Assembly (NCBI RefSeq): GCF_000719515.1
Contig: NZ_JOGR01000004.1
Location: forward strand, 270,071-334,070
Direction of reading: 5' to 3'
Length of the DNA stretch: 64,000 bases
DNA from: Glycomyces sp. NRRL B-16210
GTDB taxonomy: Bacteria; Actinomycetota; Actinomycetes; Mycobacteriales; Micromonosporaceae
Positions 25,027-34,474 of the stretch are shown here, in pieces. Position numbers and translations under genes: made by a program. Within the stretch, counting starts at the first letter, position 1. The number at the start of each line of letters is the position of its first letter. Below the pieces are notes generated by a model. The model was not told the origin of the DNA. It was given only the letters and a program-made list of their open reading frames with translations, and searched no databases.

Positions 25027-27462
25027 TCAGTCGGCCGGGCGCATCGCGGCGATCGGGCCGTCCGCCAGGCCCTCGGCCATCGCGTTCGACACCGCCAGCG
25101 CGAAGTCCTGGCGCAGGTCCCCGGTCGGGGCCGCCCCCGGCGAGTGCTCGGTGACCGAGACGCCGCGCACCCGGATGGTGTAGACCCCGTCCTGCGGTGC
25201 GTCGACGGTGATCTGCTGGACGTTGTTGGACACGCGGGTGTAGGGGCCCGCGTCCCAGTTCACGATGGTGCCGTCGGGCGTCTCCAGTTGGAGGTACAGC
25301 TGGTTGACCAGGCCGCCGAGGCCTTCGAGCGAGGGCGCGTCGGTCCACGCCAGCGTGAGCTTCAGCGGCTCGTCGGGGTCGGCGGCCTCGACGCGGTAGG
25401 TGCGGATCTCGCCGGTGGCGACCGCGTCCTCGGGCGCGTCGGCGTACCGGGTGCGCTGCGCCGGTTCGGAGCCGATCGCGCGGGCCACGTCCACGCGGCC
25501 GAAGCCGCTGACGTTGTTGGGGCCGGGCGGGACCTCGCCCTCGTACTGGCCGGCGATCGCGACCGCGCCGTTGACCAGGAGCGCTTTGAGGAGCGCGCCG
25601 GAGGGGCGGCGTCCGTCCTCCTTGTGGCCGTGTGCGAGGAGGTGCTGGCGGACCAGGGCCGCGGCGCCGGCGACGAGCGGGGTGGCCATGCTCGTGCCGC
25701 CGCTCCAGCAGTAGCGCTCGCGCAGCGGGTGGCCGTCTGGCAGGCGGCCCCACAGGGGTTCGCCGTCGCCGTCGTAGGCCGAGGACAGGAGTGAGAGGAC
25801 GTTGGTGCCGGGGGCGACCACGTCGGGTTTGAGGCGCAGGTCGTCGGTGGGTCCGCGGGAGGAGAACGCGGCCATGCCCTCGGGGTCGTCCGAGACGTGC
25901 CCGGCGTCGCCGAGCTTGGGGTAGGCCGACCACTGGCTCCAGTCGCGGTCCAGGCCCGGCGCGGGCTCGGACCCGCTGGGGCGGTCGTTCTCGGTGGCGC
26001 CCACGGTGAGGCAGTTCTTGGCGGTGCCGGGCGAGCCCATGGAGTCGGGGTCGATCTGGCCGTCGGCGTCGGCGTCCTCGCCGTCGTTCCCGGCCGCGAA
26101 GAGCACGAGCATGTCCGGGTGGTGCCAGGTGAACTCGTCCACGGACCGGGCGTTCTGGCTGTACTCCCCCGCGAGGGGCGCGCCCCAGGAGTTGGTGTGG
26201 ACGCGGGCGCCGGCGGCGTAGGCCTCGGCGAAGAGCGCGCTGATGTCGCCGGGGATGCCGTAGAGGCCCGAGGCGGGCGGGGGCCAGGGGAAGGTGAACG
26301 GTTGGAGGCCGGCGGCCGCGAGTTCGGCGCGGGTCTTCCAGCGCACGCGTTGCGAAATGGCCTGGAAGAACACCTGGGCTTCGGGCGCGACTCCGGCGGG
26401 TACGGTTCCGGCGCCCGCGTGGCGGGCGGCGGCGCCGGAGCCGAGGACCGAGCCGGTGACGTGGGTGCCGTGCCCGGATTCGACGTCGGCGGGGCCGTCG
26501 TCGTGCGCGGGCGGGTCGTTGGTGAAGGGCGCCAGGACGTCCCGGGTCGGCCAGGAGGAGATCCCGGCGATGCGGCCGCGCACGTCGGGGTGGATGGTGT
26601 CGGGGTCGCCGCTGTCGAGCCCGGAGTCGGCGACGGCGACGATCTGGCCGGTGCCGGTCAGGGCGGTCGCGGCGAACCGGTGGTCGGCGGGCACGCCCAT
26701 GATGGCGCTCGCGCGGTCGTTGCTGGTCTGGGAGAACGCGTACGGCACGATCGCCTGGATGCCCTGGAGGTCGGCGAGTTCGGCGATGAAGGAGCGCGGG
26801 ACGCTGGCGACGAGGGACTTGGGGAGGTTGGTGAGGACCATGCCGCGGGCGGCCTCGATGCGTTGCACGAGGGCGGCGGTGTCCTCGCCGGGGAAGACGG
26901 CGATCTCGACCATCTGGAGGCCGTCGTCGGCGAACGCGTCGGCGTCGACGGCCGCGAGCGAGGCGGCGTCGAGGTCGCGGGGGCGGGCGGGCTGGAACTT
27001 CGGCGAGACCTTCATGGCCGGGCGGTAGGGGGTGACCTCTTCGACGCGCGGGAGGGCGCGGACGGCCTCGACGCGTTCGGGGAGGAGTCCGATGAGGAGG
27101 GTGAAGCCCGAGAGGCTGCCGTGGATCTCGGCGCCGGCGTCGGTGAGTTCGGCGAGCCACGGCGCGGCGGGCGGGCCGACGAGCTTCACGAGGTAGTAGG
27201 CGGTGCGGCCGGGTTCGGGGGCGAGTTCGACCGATTCCTGCGCGGAGACGGCGGAGGCGAACGCGAAGGTCGCCCCGGCGGTCCGGACGGGCTGCTCGGG
27301 GAGCGGGGCGGTCTCCAGGCCGCGCTCGGCGAGGGCGCGGGTCTGGCCGGCGGTGCCGGAGACCAGGAGCGTGTCGGGGTACTCGGCGAGGACTTCGACG
27401 CCGGATTCGCCGACCGCCGCGCGGTCTTCGGCGCCCCGCAGGGTCACGAGGAGTTTGGACAT
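25027..27462 (-). CDS. S8 (subtilisin-like) serine peptidase lacking a signal peptide
   Basis: 811 aa. Catalytic triad in order: Asp in VADSGLDSGDP, His in ESGHGTHVTGSVLG, Ser in SGGTSMATPLVAGAAAL; the oxyanion Asn region is LFAAGNDG. Start ATG 27462 (MSKLLVTLRGAEDRAAV) is preceded by GAAGAAGG; an ATG 18 nt upstream lacks a site. The first 190 residues look like a propeptide/inhibitor-9-type fold, but there is no hydrophobic leader or cleavage site. After the catalytic domain is a beta-rich P-domain-like region of about 130 residues (LTLAWTDAPS; YTIRVRGVSV), usual in large S8 proteins. Either the protein acts in the cytoplasm or it leaves by a non-Sec route. Divergent from the membrane protein gene. 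Confidence 0.9.
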   Translation of the reverse strand: MSKLLVTLRGAEDRAAVGESGVEVLAEYPDTLLVSGTAGQTRALAERGLETAPLPEQPVRTAGATFAFASAVSAQESVELAPEPGRTAYYLVKLVGPPAAPWLAELTDAGAEIHGSLSGFTLLIGLLPERVEAVRALPRVEEVTPYRPAMKVSPKFQPARPRDLDAASLAAVDADAFADDGLQMVEIAVFPGEDTAALVQRIEAARGMVLTNLPKSLVASVPRSFIAELADLQGIQAIVPYAFSQTSNDRASAIMGVPADHRFAATALTGTGQIVAVADSGLDSGDPDTIHPDVRGRIAGISSWPTRDVLAPFTNDPPAHDDGPADVESGHGTHVTGSVLGSGAAARHAGAGTVPAGVAPEAQVFFQAISQRVRWKTRAELAAAGLQPFTFPWPPPASGLYGIPGDISALFAEAYAAGARVHTNSWGAPLAGEYSQNARSVDEFTWHHPDMLVLFAAGNDGEDADADGQIDPDSMGSPGTAKNCLTVGATENDRPSGSEPAPGLDRDWSQWSAYPKLGDAGHVSDDPEGMAAFSSRGPTDDLRLKPDVVAPGTNVLSLLSSAYDGDGEPLWGRLPDGHPLRERYCWSGGTSMATPLVAGAAALVRQHLLAHGHKEDGRRPSGALLKALLVNGAVAIAGQYEGEVPPGPNNVSGFGRVDVARAIGSEPAQRTRYADAPEDAVATGEIRTYRVEAADPDEPLKLTLAWTDAPSLEGLGGLVNQLYLQLETPDGTIVNWDAGPYTRVSNNVQQITVDAPQDGVYTIRVRGVSVTEHSPGAAPTGDLRQDFALAVSNAMAEGLADGPIAAMRPAD

Positions 27463-27704
27463 TGCAGCCTTCTTCCACAAAGGTGGCCGTCCTGTAAGGG
27501 CGGTGGAGGACGACCCTCAGCTCAGGCTACGCGGGAATCGCGGCGCGCACGGTACACCGAGTCACGGGTCTGCGACACGATCGGGTGGATTCGCGGCGGC
27601 CTTTCCGGCGAAACGGGCGAATCGGCGGCCGATTCGGCGGCGGCCCGCGGACATTGGCACGGTTCCGGTACCCGTCCACGGTGGAAGATGAGCAGACTGT
27701 CCTC

Positions 27705-28361
27705 ATGGAGTTCACCGATGCGATGTTCGCGAGCCCGCCCGTGGCGCGCCTGGTCCTCGTCCTCGCCGCCTACGGCGCGGCCGTCTTCGCGCTGACCGCG
27801 AAGCGCGTCGCGGCCGGCGCGATCGGGTGGGCGGTGGTGTACGCGTGCTGGCTCGTCGCGGTCTGCGTCGGCGGGAACTTCTGGGAGTCCGGTTTCGCCG
27901 CGGCGGTCGCGTGCGCGCACCTGGCGCTCCCGCCGCTGGCGCTCGTGGCGGCCTCCTGGCGGCTGGAGCGCGGGCGCGGCGACGCGATCGCGGCCGAGAT
28001 CGGGCTGCTCGTCGGCACGGCCGTCGCGACGTGGATCGTGATGTTCTCCTTCTCCTACGACTCGAGCGCGGACGGGGTGCCGGTCGCGAACACGGTCTGG
28101 TTCGCCTTCCTCGCCGCGGTGTTCGTCGCCTCGGCGTTCCCGGTGCCGACGCGGCGGATCGCCTACGGCGCGGCGGCGCTCGCCTCCGCGATCGTAGCGG
28201 TCTTCGGAGAGGTGCTGCTGTGGTCGGAGACCGGGCAGCACCCCGACGTCCCCTTCAACGACGACCTGCTCGTGGCGGCCGTGTTCGTCGGCATCCCCCT
28301 GATCGGCACGCTGGCGCAGATCGCCTGGTGCGCAAGGCGGCCCAAGACTTCGAGAGAGTAG
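27705..28361 (+). CDS. Multi-pass membrane protein of unknown function
   Basis: 218 aa from ATG 27705. GTG 27681 in the same frame is an alternative start; neither has a clear ribosome-binding site. About seven hydrophobic segments are visible, among them LVLVLAAYGAAVFAL, AIGWAVVYACWLVAVCV, LALPPLALVAASW, LLVGTAVATWIVMFSF and LLVAAVFVGIPLIGTLAQI. The C-terminus is short, basic and cytoplasmic (CARRPKTSRE). No family recognised. A strong bidirectional hairpin separates it from the convergent MFS gene. Confidence 0.7.
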   Translation: MEFTDAMFASPPVARLVLVLAAYGAAVFALTAKRVAAGAIGWAVVYACWLVAVCVGGNFWESGFAAAVACAHLALPPLALVAASWRLERGRGDAIAAEIGLLVGTAVATWIVMFSFSYDSSADGVPVANTVWFAFLAAVFVASAFPVPTRRIAYGAAALASAIVAVFGEVLLWSETGQHPDVPFNDDLLVAAVFVGIPLIGTLAQIAWCARRPKTSRE

Positions 28362-28366
28362 TGCCT

Positions 28367-28396
28367 GAAGCGGCGCCTCCTGCGAGGCGCCGCTTC
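28367..28396. terminator. Bidirectional terminator hairpin
   Basis: Perfect 13-bp stem GAAGCGGCGCCTC / GAGGCGCCGCTTC with a CTGC loop between two convergent genes. Works on either strand; no T-run. Confidence 0.75.
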
Positions 28397-28401
28397 GGGT
28401 C

Positions 28402-29928
28402 CTACTGGCCGAGCGGGCGCAGCCGCCGCAGCGCGAACACCGTGATCGCCAGCGCCGCCACCAAGACGCCGATCGCCGCCGCGGCGCCGAGGTTCACCGC
28501 GTCGGTGAACGCCGCCCGGCCCGCCTCCACCAGCGCCGCGGCTTCGGCGGCGGGCAGGTGCTCGGCGCTCGCGAGCGCCGCCGGGAGGTTGTCGCGGGCC
28601 GCCTCGGGCACGCCCGCCGCGAGCGGCACCTCCGCCATCCGTCCGGTGTAGACGGCAGTGGACACCGCGCCGACCACCGCGATGCTCAGTGCCGAGCCGA
28701 GTTCGGAGGCGGTCTCCGACAGCGACGCCGCCGAGGAGGCCCGCTCCTTCGGGGCGGAGCCGACCACGAGGTCGGTGCCGAGGACGGCCGCGGGCATCAG
28801 GCCGATGTACAGCAGGACCACGCCGACGATGAGCGTCGCGACGCCGCCGGAGGCCTCCAGTTGCGTGAACACGACCATTCCGGCGATCGAGAACACGATG
28901 CCGACGCCGATGACGAGCGCGGGGCGGATGCGGCTCGCCAGGGCGGGGGCGAGCACCGAGGCGACGATGCTGGCGGCCACGCCCGGGAGCATCAGCAGGC
29001 CCGTCTCCAATGGGGAGCGGTCCTTGACCATCTGGGAGAACTGCACGAAGAGCATGAACACGCCGCCGATGGAGAGCATGGCCAGCAGCAGCACGCCGAG
29101 CGCGGCGGCGAAGCCGGGGCTGCGGAACAGGCGCAGGTCCACCAGCGGGTCGGGCAGGCGGCGCTGGCGGCGCAGGAACCAGGCGCCGAAGGCGACTCCC
29201 GCGATGAAGGTCCCCACGGTGACCGCGCTGAGGCCGTCTTTGGCGAACTCCTTGAGCGCGTAGACGCCCAGGAGCATCATGGCGAGCGACTGGAAGACGC
29301 TGAGCAGGTCGATGCGCCCGGCCGAGCGCTCGCGGTGCTCGGGCAGCAGCACCGGTCCGGCGATGAGCAGCAGCGCCATGACGGGCACGCCCAGCAGGAA
29401 CACCGATCCCCACCAGAACCGCTCGAGCATGAGGCCGCCGACGATCGGGCCGATCGCGCTGCCGATGATGAACGCGAGCATCCACATGCCAATGGCCATC
29501 GACCGCTGCTTCGCGTCGGCGAACATGTTGCCGATGAGCCCGAGGGTCGAGGGCATGAGGGTCGCCCCGGCGATCCCGAGGAGCGCCCGGGCGGCGATGA
29601 GCAGTTCGGCGGTGGGCGCGTAGGCGGCGAGCACCGAGGCCGCGCCGAATGCGGCGGCGCCGATGAGCAGCAGGCGCCTGCGGCCGATCCGGTCGCCGAG
29701 CGTGCCCATGGTCATGAGGAATCCGGCGACCATGAAGCCGTAGATGTCGAGCACCCACAGCAGTTGCGTGCTCCCGGTCCCCAGGTCGGCGCTGAGCGCG
29801 GGTGCGGCCAGGTGCAGCACGTTCAGGTCGAGGGCGAGCAGCAGCACCGGCAGCGCCAGCACCGCCAGTCCGGTCCACTCCTTCGCTCCGGCCCGCGCCG
29901 GGGGCGTGTCCACTTCTGTGGCGGTCAT
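28402..29928 (-). CDS. EmrB/QacA-type MFS drug exporter (14 TM)
   Basis: 508 aa, about 14 hydrophobic helices. Family signatures: ALDLNVLHLAAPALSADL in helix 1 (the D-x-x-x-x-x-A-L-P-type motif of DHA2 exporters), GTLGDRIGRRRLLLIGA (motif A) and ARALLGIAGATLMPSTLG. ATG at 29928 follows GAGGAGG. It is divergent from the AfsR-like regulator 107 nt away, an arrangement typical for a regulator controlling the exporter, though no operator is obvious. Expected to export hydrophobic or cationic drugs by proton antiport. Confidence 0.9.
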   Translation of the reverse strand: MTATEVDTPPARAGAKEWTGLAVLALPVLLLALDLNVLHLAAPALSADLGTGSTQLLWVLDIYGFMVAGFLMTMGTLGDRIGRRRLLLIGAAAFGAASVLAAYAPTAELLIAARALLGIAGATLMPSTLGLIGNMFADAKQRSMAIGMWMLAFIIGSAIGPIVGGLMLERFWWGSVFLLGVPVMALLLIAGPVLLPEHRERSAGRIDLLSVFQSLAMMLLGVYALKEFAKDGLSAVTVGTFIAGVAFGAWFLRRQRRLPDPLVDLRLFRSPGFAAALGVLLLAMLSIGGVFMLFVQFSQMVKDRSPLETGLLMLPGVAASIVASVLAPALASRIRPALVIGVGIVFSIAGMVVFTQLEASGGVATLIVGVVLLYIGLMPAAVLGTDLVVGSAPKERASSAASLSETASELGSALSIAVVGAVSTAVYTGRMAEVPLAAGVPEAARDNLPAALASAEHLPAAEAAALVEAGRAAFTDAVNLGAAAAIGVLVAALAITVFALRRLRPLGQ

Positions 29929-30000
29929 CGAGTCCTCCTCGTCGTTTCCCTTGCTGGAGCAAGGGTCCGGGTGGCGCTCACGGTTCGCTCACGGAAAACT

Positions 30001-30029
30001 TTCGGTCTTCGCCCCTCCCCCGTTAGAGT
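30001..30029 (+). promoter_or_regulatory. Candidate promoter giving a leaderless regulator mRNA
   Basis: TTCGGT (30001-30006), 17 nt, TAGAGT (30024-30029). The start GTG at 30036 lies 7 nt after the -10 box, where transcription would begin, and no Shine-Dalgarno is present, so translation is probably leaderless. Confidence 0.5.
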
Positions 30030-30035
30030 TGAGCG

Positions 30036-33000
30036 GTGCGCTTCGGGATTCTCGGGCCGCTCGAGGTGCGAGCCGCCTCCGGTGAGCCGCTGCCGGTGCC
30101 CGAGCGGAAGGTCCGGGCGCTGCTCGCGCGCCTGCTGACCGAACCGGGCCGTGCCGTGCCGGTGGGCCGGCTCGTCGACGACCTGTGGGGCGATCGCCCG
30201 CCCGCGGAGGCGAAGGCGGCGCTCCAGACGAAGGTCTCGCAGCTGCGGCGCGTGCTCGCGGGCGGCGAGGCGCGGATCGAGCGGCTCGACGACAGCTACC
30301 GGCTCGCGGTCGCGGCCGACGCGATCGACGCCGAGGTGTTCGAGTCGCTGGTGCGCGAGGCGTCCCGGAGCGGGGCGGCCGAGCGGGCGAACCTGCTGGA
30401 GTCGGCCCTGGCGCTGTGGCGCGGTGCGGCGCTCGCGGAGTACGACGCGCTCGCCTCGACGGCCGCTCGACTGGAGGGGCTGCGGCTGACGGCCCTCGAA
30501 GACCTGCTCAGGGCCCGGATCGAACTGGGGCGCTACGACAGTGTGCTGGCCGAGTCGGCGGGGCTGATCGAGCGGCACCCGCTGCGCGAGGGGCTCTGGT
30601 GGGTCCACATGCGGGCGCTGTACTGCTCGGGCCGCCACAGTGAAGCGCTCGACGCCTATCGTGAACTGCGCGAACGGCTCTCGTCGCAGCTCGGGACCGA
30701 GCCGGGCCGGGAGGCGCAGGAGCTGCACCGGGCGATGCTCCGGCACGACCCGGCGCTGGCCCCGCCGCCCGAGACCGCGCCGGGGAACCTGCCCGCGCAG
30801 TTGACGGCGCTCATCGGCCGCGACGGCGACCTCCAACGGCTCCAAGGGTTCCTGGAGGGCTCGCGGCTGGTGACGCTGACGGGCCCCGGCGGGGTCGGCA
30901 AGACCCGGCTCGCCTCCGGCGCCGCGGCAGCGGCGGCGGCCCCCGACGGGGTCTGGCTGATCGAACTGGCCTGCTACGAGGATTCGGCGAACGCCGAGGA
31001 GATCGCCGCGGGCATCGCCGAGACCATGGGCCTGGTCGGCGCCGGGCGCCGCGTGGACGCCGCCGACCCGTTCGCGCTCCTGCGTTCGGCGCTGGACCGG
31101 AAGCGGACGCTGGTGGTCATGGACAACTGCGAGCACCTCATCGGCGCCGCCGCCGAGCTGTGCGCGCGCCTGCTCGCCGAGGCGCCCGCCGCCCGCGTCC
31201 TCGCCACCAGCCGCGAGCCGCTGCGCATCCCCGGCGAACGGGTCGTGCCGGTCGAGCCGCTCGACGCCGACAGCGCCGTGCGGCTCTTCGTCGCCCGCGC
31301 GGGCGACGCGCAGCCCGGGTTCGCGGTCACCGAGGCGAACGCGGCGGCCGTGGCCGCCGTCTGCGCCCGGCTCGACGGCCTGCCGCTGGCGCTCGAACTC
31401 GCGGCCACCCGCGTGCCCTCGCTCGGCATCGAGGCGCTCGCCCGGCAGATCACCGACCTCGTGCTCGGGGTCGAGGCCCGGGGCCTGCACGAGCGCCAGC
31501 GCACCCTGCGGGCCGTCATCGACTGGAGCTGGCGGCTGCTGGGCCCGGCCGAGCAGCTCGTGCTCAGGCGCCTGTCGGTCCCCGCCTCCGCCGCGCTCGA
31601 CACGGTGCAGGCGCTGTGCGCCGGGGACCTGACCGAGACCGAGACGACGACGGCGCTGGCGAACCTCGTCGACCGCTCGCTGGCCCAGGTCGCGGGCGAG
31701 TCGGAGCGCCGGTACCGGTTGCTGGACACCGTGGCGGCCTACGGCCGCGAGCGGCTGCGCGAGGCGGGCGAGCACGGGCGCGTCGCCGATCTGCACGGGC
31801 GCCACTTCACCGAGCTCGCCGAGCGCTCCGCGACGGCCCTGCGCGGGAGGGAGCAGCGCCGGTGGCTCAAGCGGCTCGACGCCGACACCGCGAACCTCCA
31901 CGCCGCGCTCGACGCCGCCGTGCGCCTCGGCGAGGCCGAGCGGGCGCTGCGGCTCGCGGTGGGCCTCGTCTGGTTCCGGTTCCTGCGCGGGGGCGTCCGC
32001 GAGGGCACGCGGTCGCTCCAGGCGGCCCTCGCCGTCGAGGGCGCGGCCCCGGCCGAGCTGATCGGCAGGGCCCGGTTCTGGCTGTCGTGCTTCGAGACGA
32101 TGACCACCAGCGCGACCGGGCACGACCTCGCCGAGGCGCCCGGGCACATCGCGGCCTTCGCCGACCCCGGGGACCGCGCCCGCGCCCAGTTGTTCCTCGC
32201 GCTCACCCAGATCGGCGTCAGCGAGAACCGCGAGGCCGAGGGCTTCGCCGAGGAGAGCGCGGCGTACTTCGCGGCCGAGGGCGACCGGTGGGGCGGGGCG
32301 GCGGCCGACAGCGCCAAGGCCTGGTTCGCGCTCCTGCGCGGCGAGCTGGACCTGGCCTGGGAGCTGGCCTCCCGCGGCCGGGCCGCGTTCCGGGCGCTGG
32401 GCGACGGCTGGGGCGAGCTCCAGGCCCTCGAGTGCCTCGCCGTCCACGCCGAGGGCACCGGCGACTACGACCTGGCGCGGCGGATCAACCTGGAGGGCCT
32501 CGCGATCACCGAAGACCTGGAGCTGCGCATGGAGGAGTCCTACCGGCTCTCGCGCCTGGGCCGCGTCGAGATGCTCCGCGGCGAGTTCGACCTGTCGCGG
32601 ACCCTCCACCGGCGCGCGCTCGCGATGGCCGTCGAGCATTCGGTGGGCTTCTGCGAGATGTTCGCCGCGACCGGTCTGATGCTGCTGGAGCGGCGCAGCG
32701 GCCGCCTCGACGAGGCCGAGCGGATCGCCCGCGAATGGCTCGCGTGGGTGTCCGGGCCGCCCGCGCTCAGGGACGCCCAGGCGATGCTCTTGGGCGAACT
32801 CGGCTTCATCGCCGAGCAGCGCGGTGACGGCGAGGAGGCGCTGCGCCTGCACCGGGAGGCGCTCGCGGTCCTGGCGGGCGGGGAGTTCGGCGACCGCACG
32901 GCCGCCCCCGGCGCCGAGGGCGTGGCCGGGGCCTGGTCGCTGCTGGAGGCGCCCGAGGCCGCCGCGGTCCTCCTGGGAGGCGCGGCGGCGCTGCGCGAGC

Positions 33001-33194
33001 GGGCCGGGGCGCCGCTGCCGGACGGCGAGCGGTTCGACGTGGACCGCGTCGAGGCGCGGATCGTCGCATCGATCGGCCCCGCGGCGTTCGCCGAGGCGTT
33101 CGACCGCGGCCGAAAGATCGGGACCGAGGGCGTCCTGGCCATGGCCGCGAAGGAGCCCGGCAGGCCGGTCGGCCCGCAGCGGACGCCGGCCTGA
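30036..33194 (+). CDS. AfsR/SARP-type transcriptional regulator with NB-ARC ATPase and TPR-like tail
   Basis: 1052 aa. N-terminal OmpR-like winged helix (MRFGILGPLEVRA, then LLTEPGRAVPVGRLVDDLW and ALQTKVSQLRRVL), a bacterial transcriptional activation domain to about residue 245, a Walker A GPGGVGKTRLASG near 285 and Walker B-like TLVVMDNCEHL, then the LuxR/MalT-like segment LATSREPLRIPGERVVPVEPL, and from about 600 a helical repeat region. Such proteins are usually activators of secondary-metabolite or stress genes. Start GTG 30036 is the conserved N-terminus of the family. Divergent from the EmrB-type exporter, the likely target; regulation of more distant clusters, such as the pyrimidine operon, cannot be excluded. 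Convergent with the next MFS gene, 3 nt apart. Confidence 0.9.
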   Translation: MRFGILGPLEVRAASGEPLPVPERKVRALLARLLTEPGRAVPVGRLVDDLWGDRPPAEAKAALQTKVSQLRRVLAGGEARIERLDDSYRLAVAADAIDAEVFESLVREASRSGAAERANLLESALALWRGAALAEYDALASTAARLEGLRLTALEDLLRARIELGRYDSVLAESAGLIERHPLREGLWWVHMRALYCSGRHSEALDAYRELRERLSSQLGTEPGREAQELHRAMLRHDPALAPPPETAPGNLPAQLTALIGRDGDLQRLQGFLEGSRLVTLTGPGGVGKTRLASGAAAAAAAPDGVWLIELACYEDSANAEEIAAGIAETMGLVGAGRRVDAADPFALLRSALDRKRTLVVMDNCEHLIGAAAELCARLLAEAPAARVLATSREPLRIPGERVVPVEPLDADSAVRLFVARAGDAQPGFAVTEANAAAVAAVCARLDGLPLALELAATRVPSLGIEALARQITDLVLGVEARGLHERQRTLRAVIDWSWRLLGPAEQLVLRRLSVPASAALDTVQALCAGDLTETETTTALANLVDRSLAQVAGESERRYRLLDTVAAYGRERLREAGEHGRVADLHGRHFTELAERSATALRGREQRRWLKRLDADTANLHAALDAAVRLGEAERALRLAVGLVWFRFLRGGVREGTRSLQAALAVEGAAPAELIGRARFWLSCFETMTTSATGHDLAEAPGHIAAFADPGDRARAQLFLALTQIGVSENREAEGFAEESAAYFAAEGDRWGGAAADSAKAWFALLRGELDLAWELASRGRAAFRALGDGWGELQALECLAVHAEGTGDYDLARRINLEGLAITEDLELRMEESYRLSRLGRVEMLRGEFDLSRTLHRRALAMAVEHSVGFCEMFAATGLMLLERRSGRLDEAERIAREWLAWVSGPPALRDAQAMLLGELGFIAEQRGDGEEALRLHREALAVLAGGEFGDRTAAPGAEGVAGAWSLLEAPEAAAVLLGGAAALRERAGAPLPDGERFDVDRVEARIVASIGPAAFAEAFDRGRKIGTEGVLAMAAKEPGRPVGPQRTPA

Positions 33195-33197
33195 CGG

Positions 33198-34409
33198 TCA
33201 GTCGGTCCCGTAGACGCGGGGGAAGGCGCGGTGGCGCGCCGCGGCCACGATGAGCAGCACCGGGACGCTGAGGATCACGACGCTCCACGGCAGCGCGATC
33301 GGGCCGCGGTGCGCCAGCAGGATCCCGCCGACCGCGCCGCCGGCGGCCGTGGCGAGGTTCCACAGTGTCACGACGACGGCCTGCACGTTGTCGGCGGCCT
33401 TGCGCCCGGCGAGCCCGGCCGCGGTCTGGAGCAGCGTCGGCACGCCGCCGTGCCCCAGGCCCCACACCCCGATCGCGACGTAGACCAGCGCGGGGCTCTC
33501 GGCGAGCACCGCCAGGCCCGCGGTGGCGAGGGCGACCAGGACGGCCGCGCCGATCGTCAGGTGCCGCAGCCGCCGGTCGATGCGGGCCCCGACGATCCCG
33601 ATGCCGAGGATCGAGGCGAGCCCGAAGACGAGCAGGGCCTTGTCGATGTCCCCGCCCATGCCGAAGCGTTCGAGGTAGGTCGCGATGTAGGTGTAGAGCA
33701 CGTTGTAGGCGACGACGTAGAGGACGATGACGGCCATGATCGCGGGCACGCCCGGGAGGGCGACCGCGCGCAGGACCGGGACGCGGTGCTCGGGGCGCTG
33801 TCCGGGGAAGTCGGGGACGATGAGGGCGATCCAGACGATCGCGGCGACCGCGAGGGCGGACATGAGGCCGAAGGCCTCCCGCCAGCCGACCGCGCCGCCG
33901 ATGAAGGCGCCCACGGGCACGCCGAGCGCGAGGGCGAGCGGGATGCCGGCCATGACGATGGCGATCGCTTTGCCCTGCAACGCGGGCGGGGCCATGCGCC
34001 GGGCGTAGCCGACCATGAGTGCCCAGGAGAGCCCGGCGGCCATGCCCGCGACGAACCGCGCGGCCATCGTCAGCGCGTAGTCGGCGGAGACCGCGGTGAC
34101 GGTGTTGGCGACGACGAAGCCGCCCATGGCGAGCAGCAGGACCGGTCTGCGGTTCCACCCGGCGGTGAGGGTCGCCAGCGGGATCACGGTGAGGGCGGTG
34201 CCGACGGCGTAGACGGTCACCGCCTGGCCCATGGCCGATTCGCTGACGTCAAGGGAGGCGCGCATCCCCGGGAGGAGCCCGGCCGGGAGGGCCTCGGTGA
34301 TGACGGTGATGACCACGGCGGTGGCCAGCGCCAGCAGCCCTGGCACGGGCAGGCGGTCGGGTGCGGCCGCGGGGGTGTCCGCGGTGTCCCGCGTCGTCGT
34401 TTCGCTCAT
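33198..34409 (-). CDS. MFS transporter (12 TM, AraJ/NepI-like)
   Basis: 403 aa, about 12 hydrophobic segments. The motif pattern TEALPAGLLPGMRASLDVSESAMGQ at the end of helix 1 is typical of the DHA1/arabinose-efflux-like group; motif A is reduced (LATLTAGWNRRPVLLLAMG). Other helices include WALMVGYARRMAPPALQG and FGLMSALAVAAIVWIALIV. Divergent from the MerR gene across a 65 nt gap holding a 20-bp palindrome, so MerR-controlled export of a toxic compound is likely. Substrate unknown. Confidence 0.88.
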   Translation of the reverse strand: MSETTTRDTADTPAAAPDRLPVPGLLALATAVVITVITEALPAGLLPGMRASLDVSESAMGQAVTVYAVGTALTVIPLATLTAGWNRRPVLLLAMGGFVVANTVTAVSADYALTMAARFVAGMAAGLSWALMVGYARRMAPPALQGKAIAIVMAGIPLALALGVPVGAFIGGAVGWREAFGLMSALAVAAIVWIALIVPDFPGQRPEHRVPVLRAVALPGVPAIMAVIVLYVVAYNVLYTYIATYLERFGMGGDIDKALLVFGLASILGIGIVGARIDRRLRHLTIGAAVLVALATAGLAVLAESPALVYVAIGVWGLGHGGVPTLLQTAAGLAGRKAADNVQAVVVTLWNLATAAGGAVGGILLAHRGPIALPWSVVILSVPVLLIVAAARHRAFPRVYGTD

Positions 34410-34425
34410 GTGCAGTAGTGTCGAA

Positions 34426-34445
34426 CCTTGACACTAATGTCAAGG
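34426..34445. promoter_or_regulatory. 20-bp MerR-type operator
   Basis: CCTTGACACTAATGTCAAGG: perfect 8-bp arms around CTAA, in the MFS/MerR divergent gap. Each arm contains a TTGACA -35 box for its own direction, as in MerR-controlled promoters where the protein binds between -35 and -10. A weaker overlapping AGTGTC/GACACT repeat lies on its left side. Confidence 0.7.
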
Positions 34446-34474
34446 TCCACGATTTTCGGGGTGAGGTGGCCCAC

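Noticed and set aside
24050..27478. 1142-residue minus frame over the subtilase and methyltransferase
   Set aside because: Arg/Pro-rich shadow; other frames encode the complete methyltransferase and S8 peptidase.
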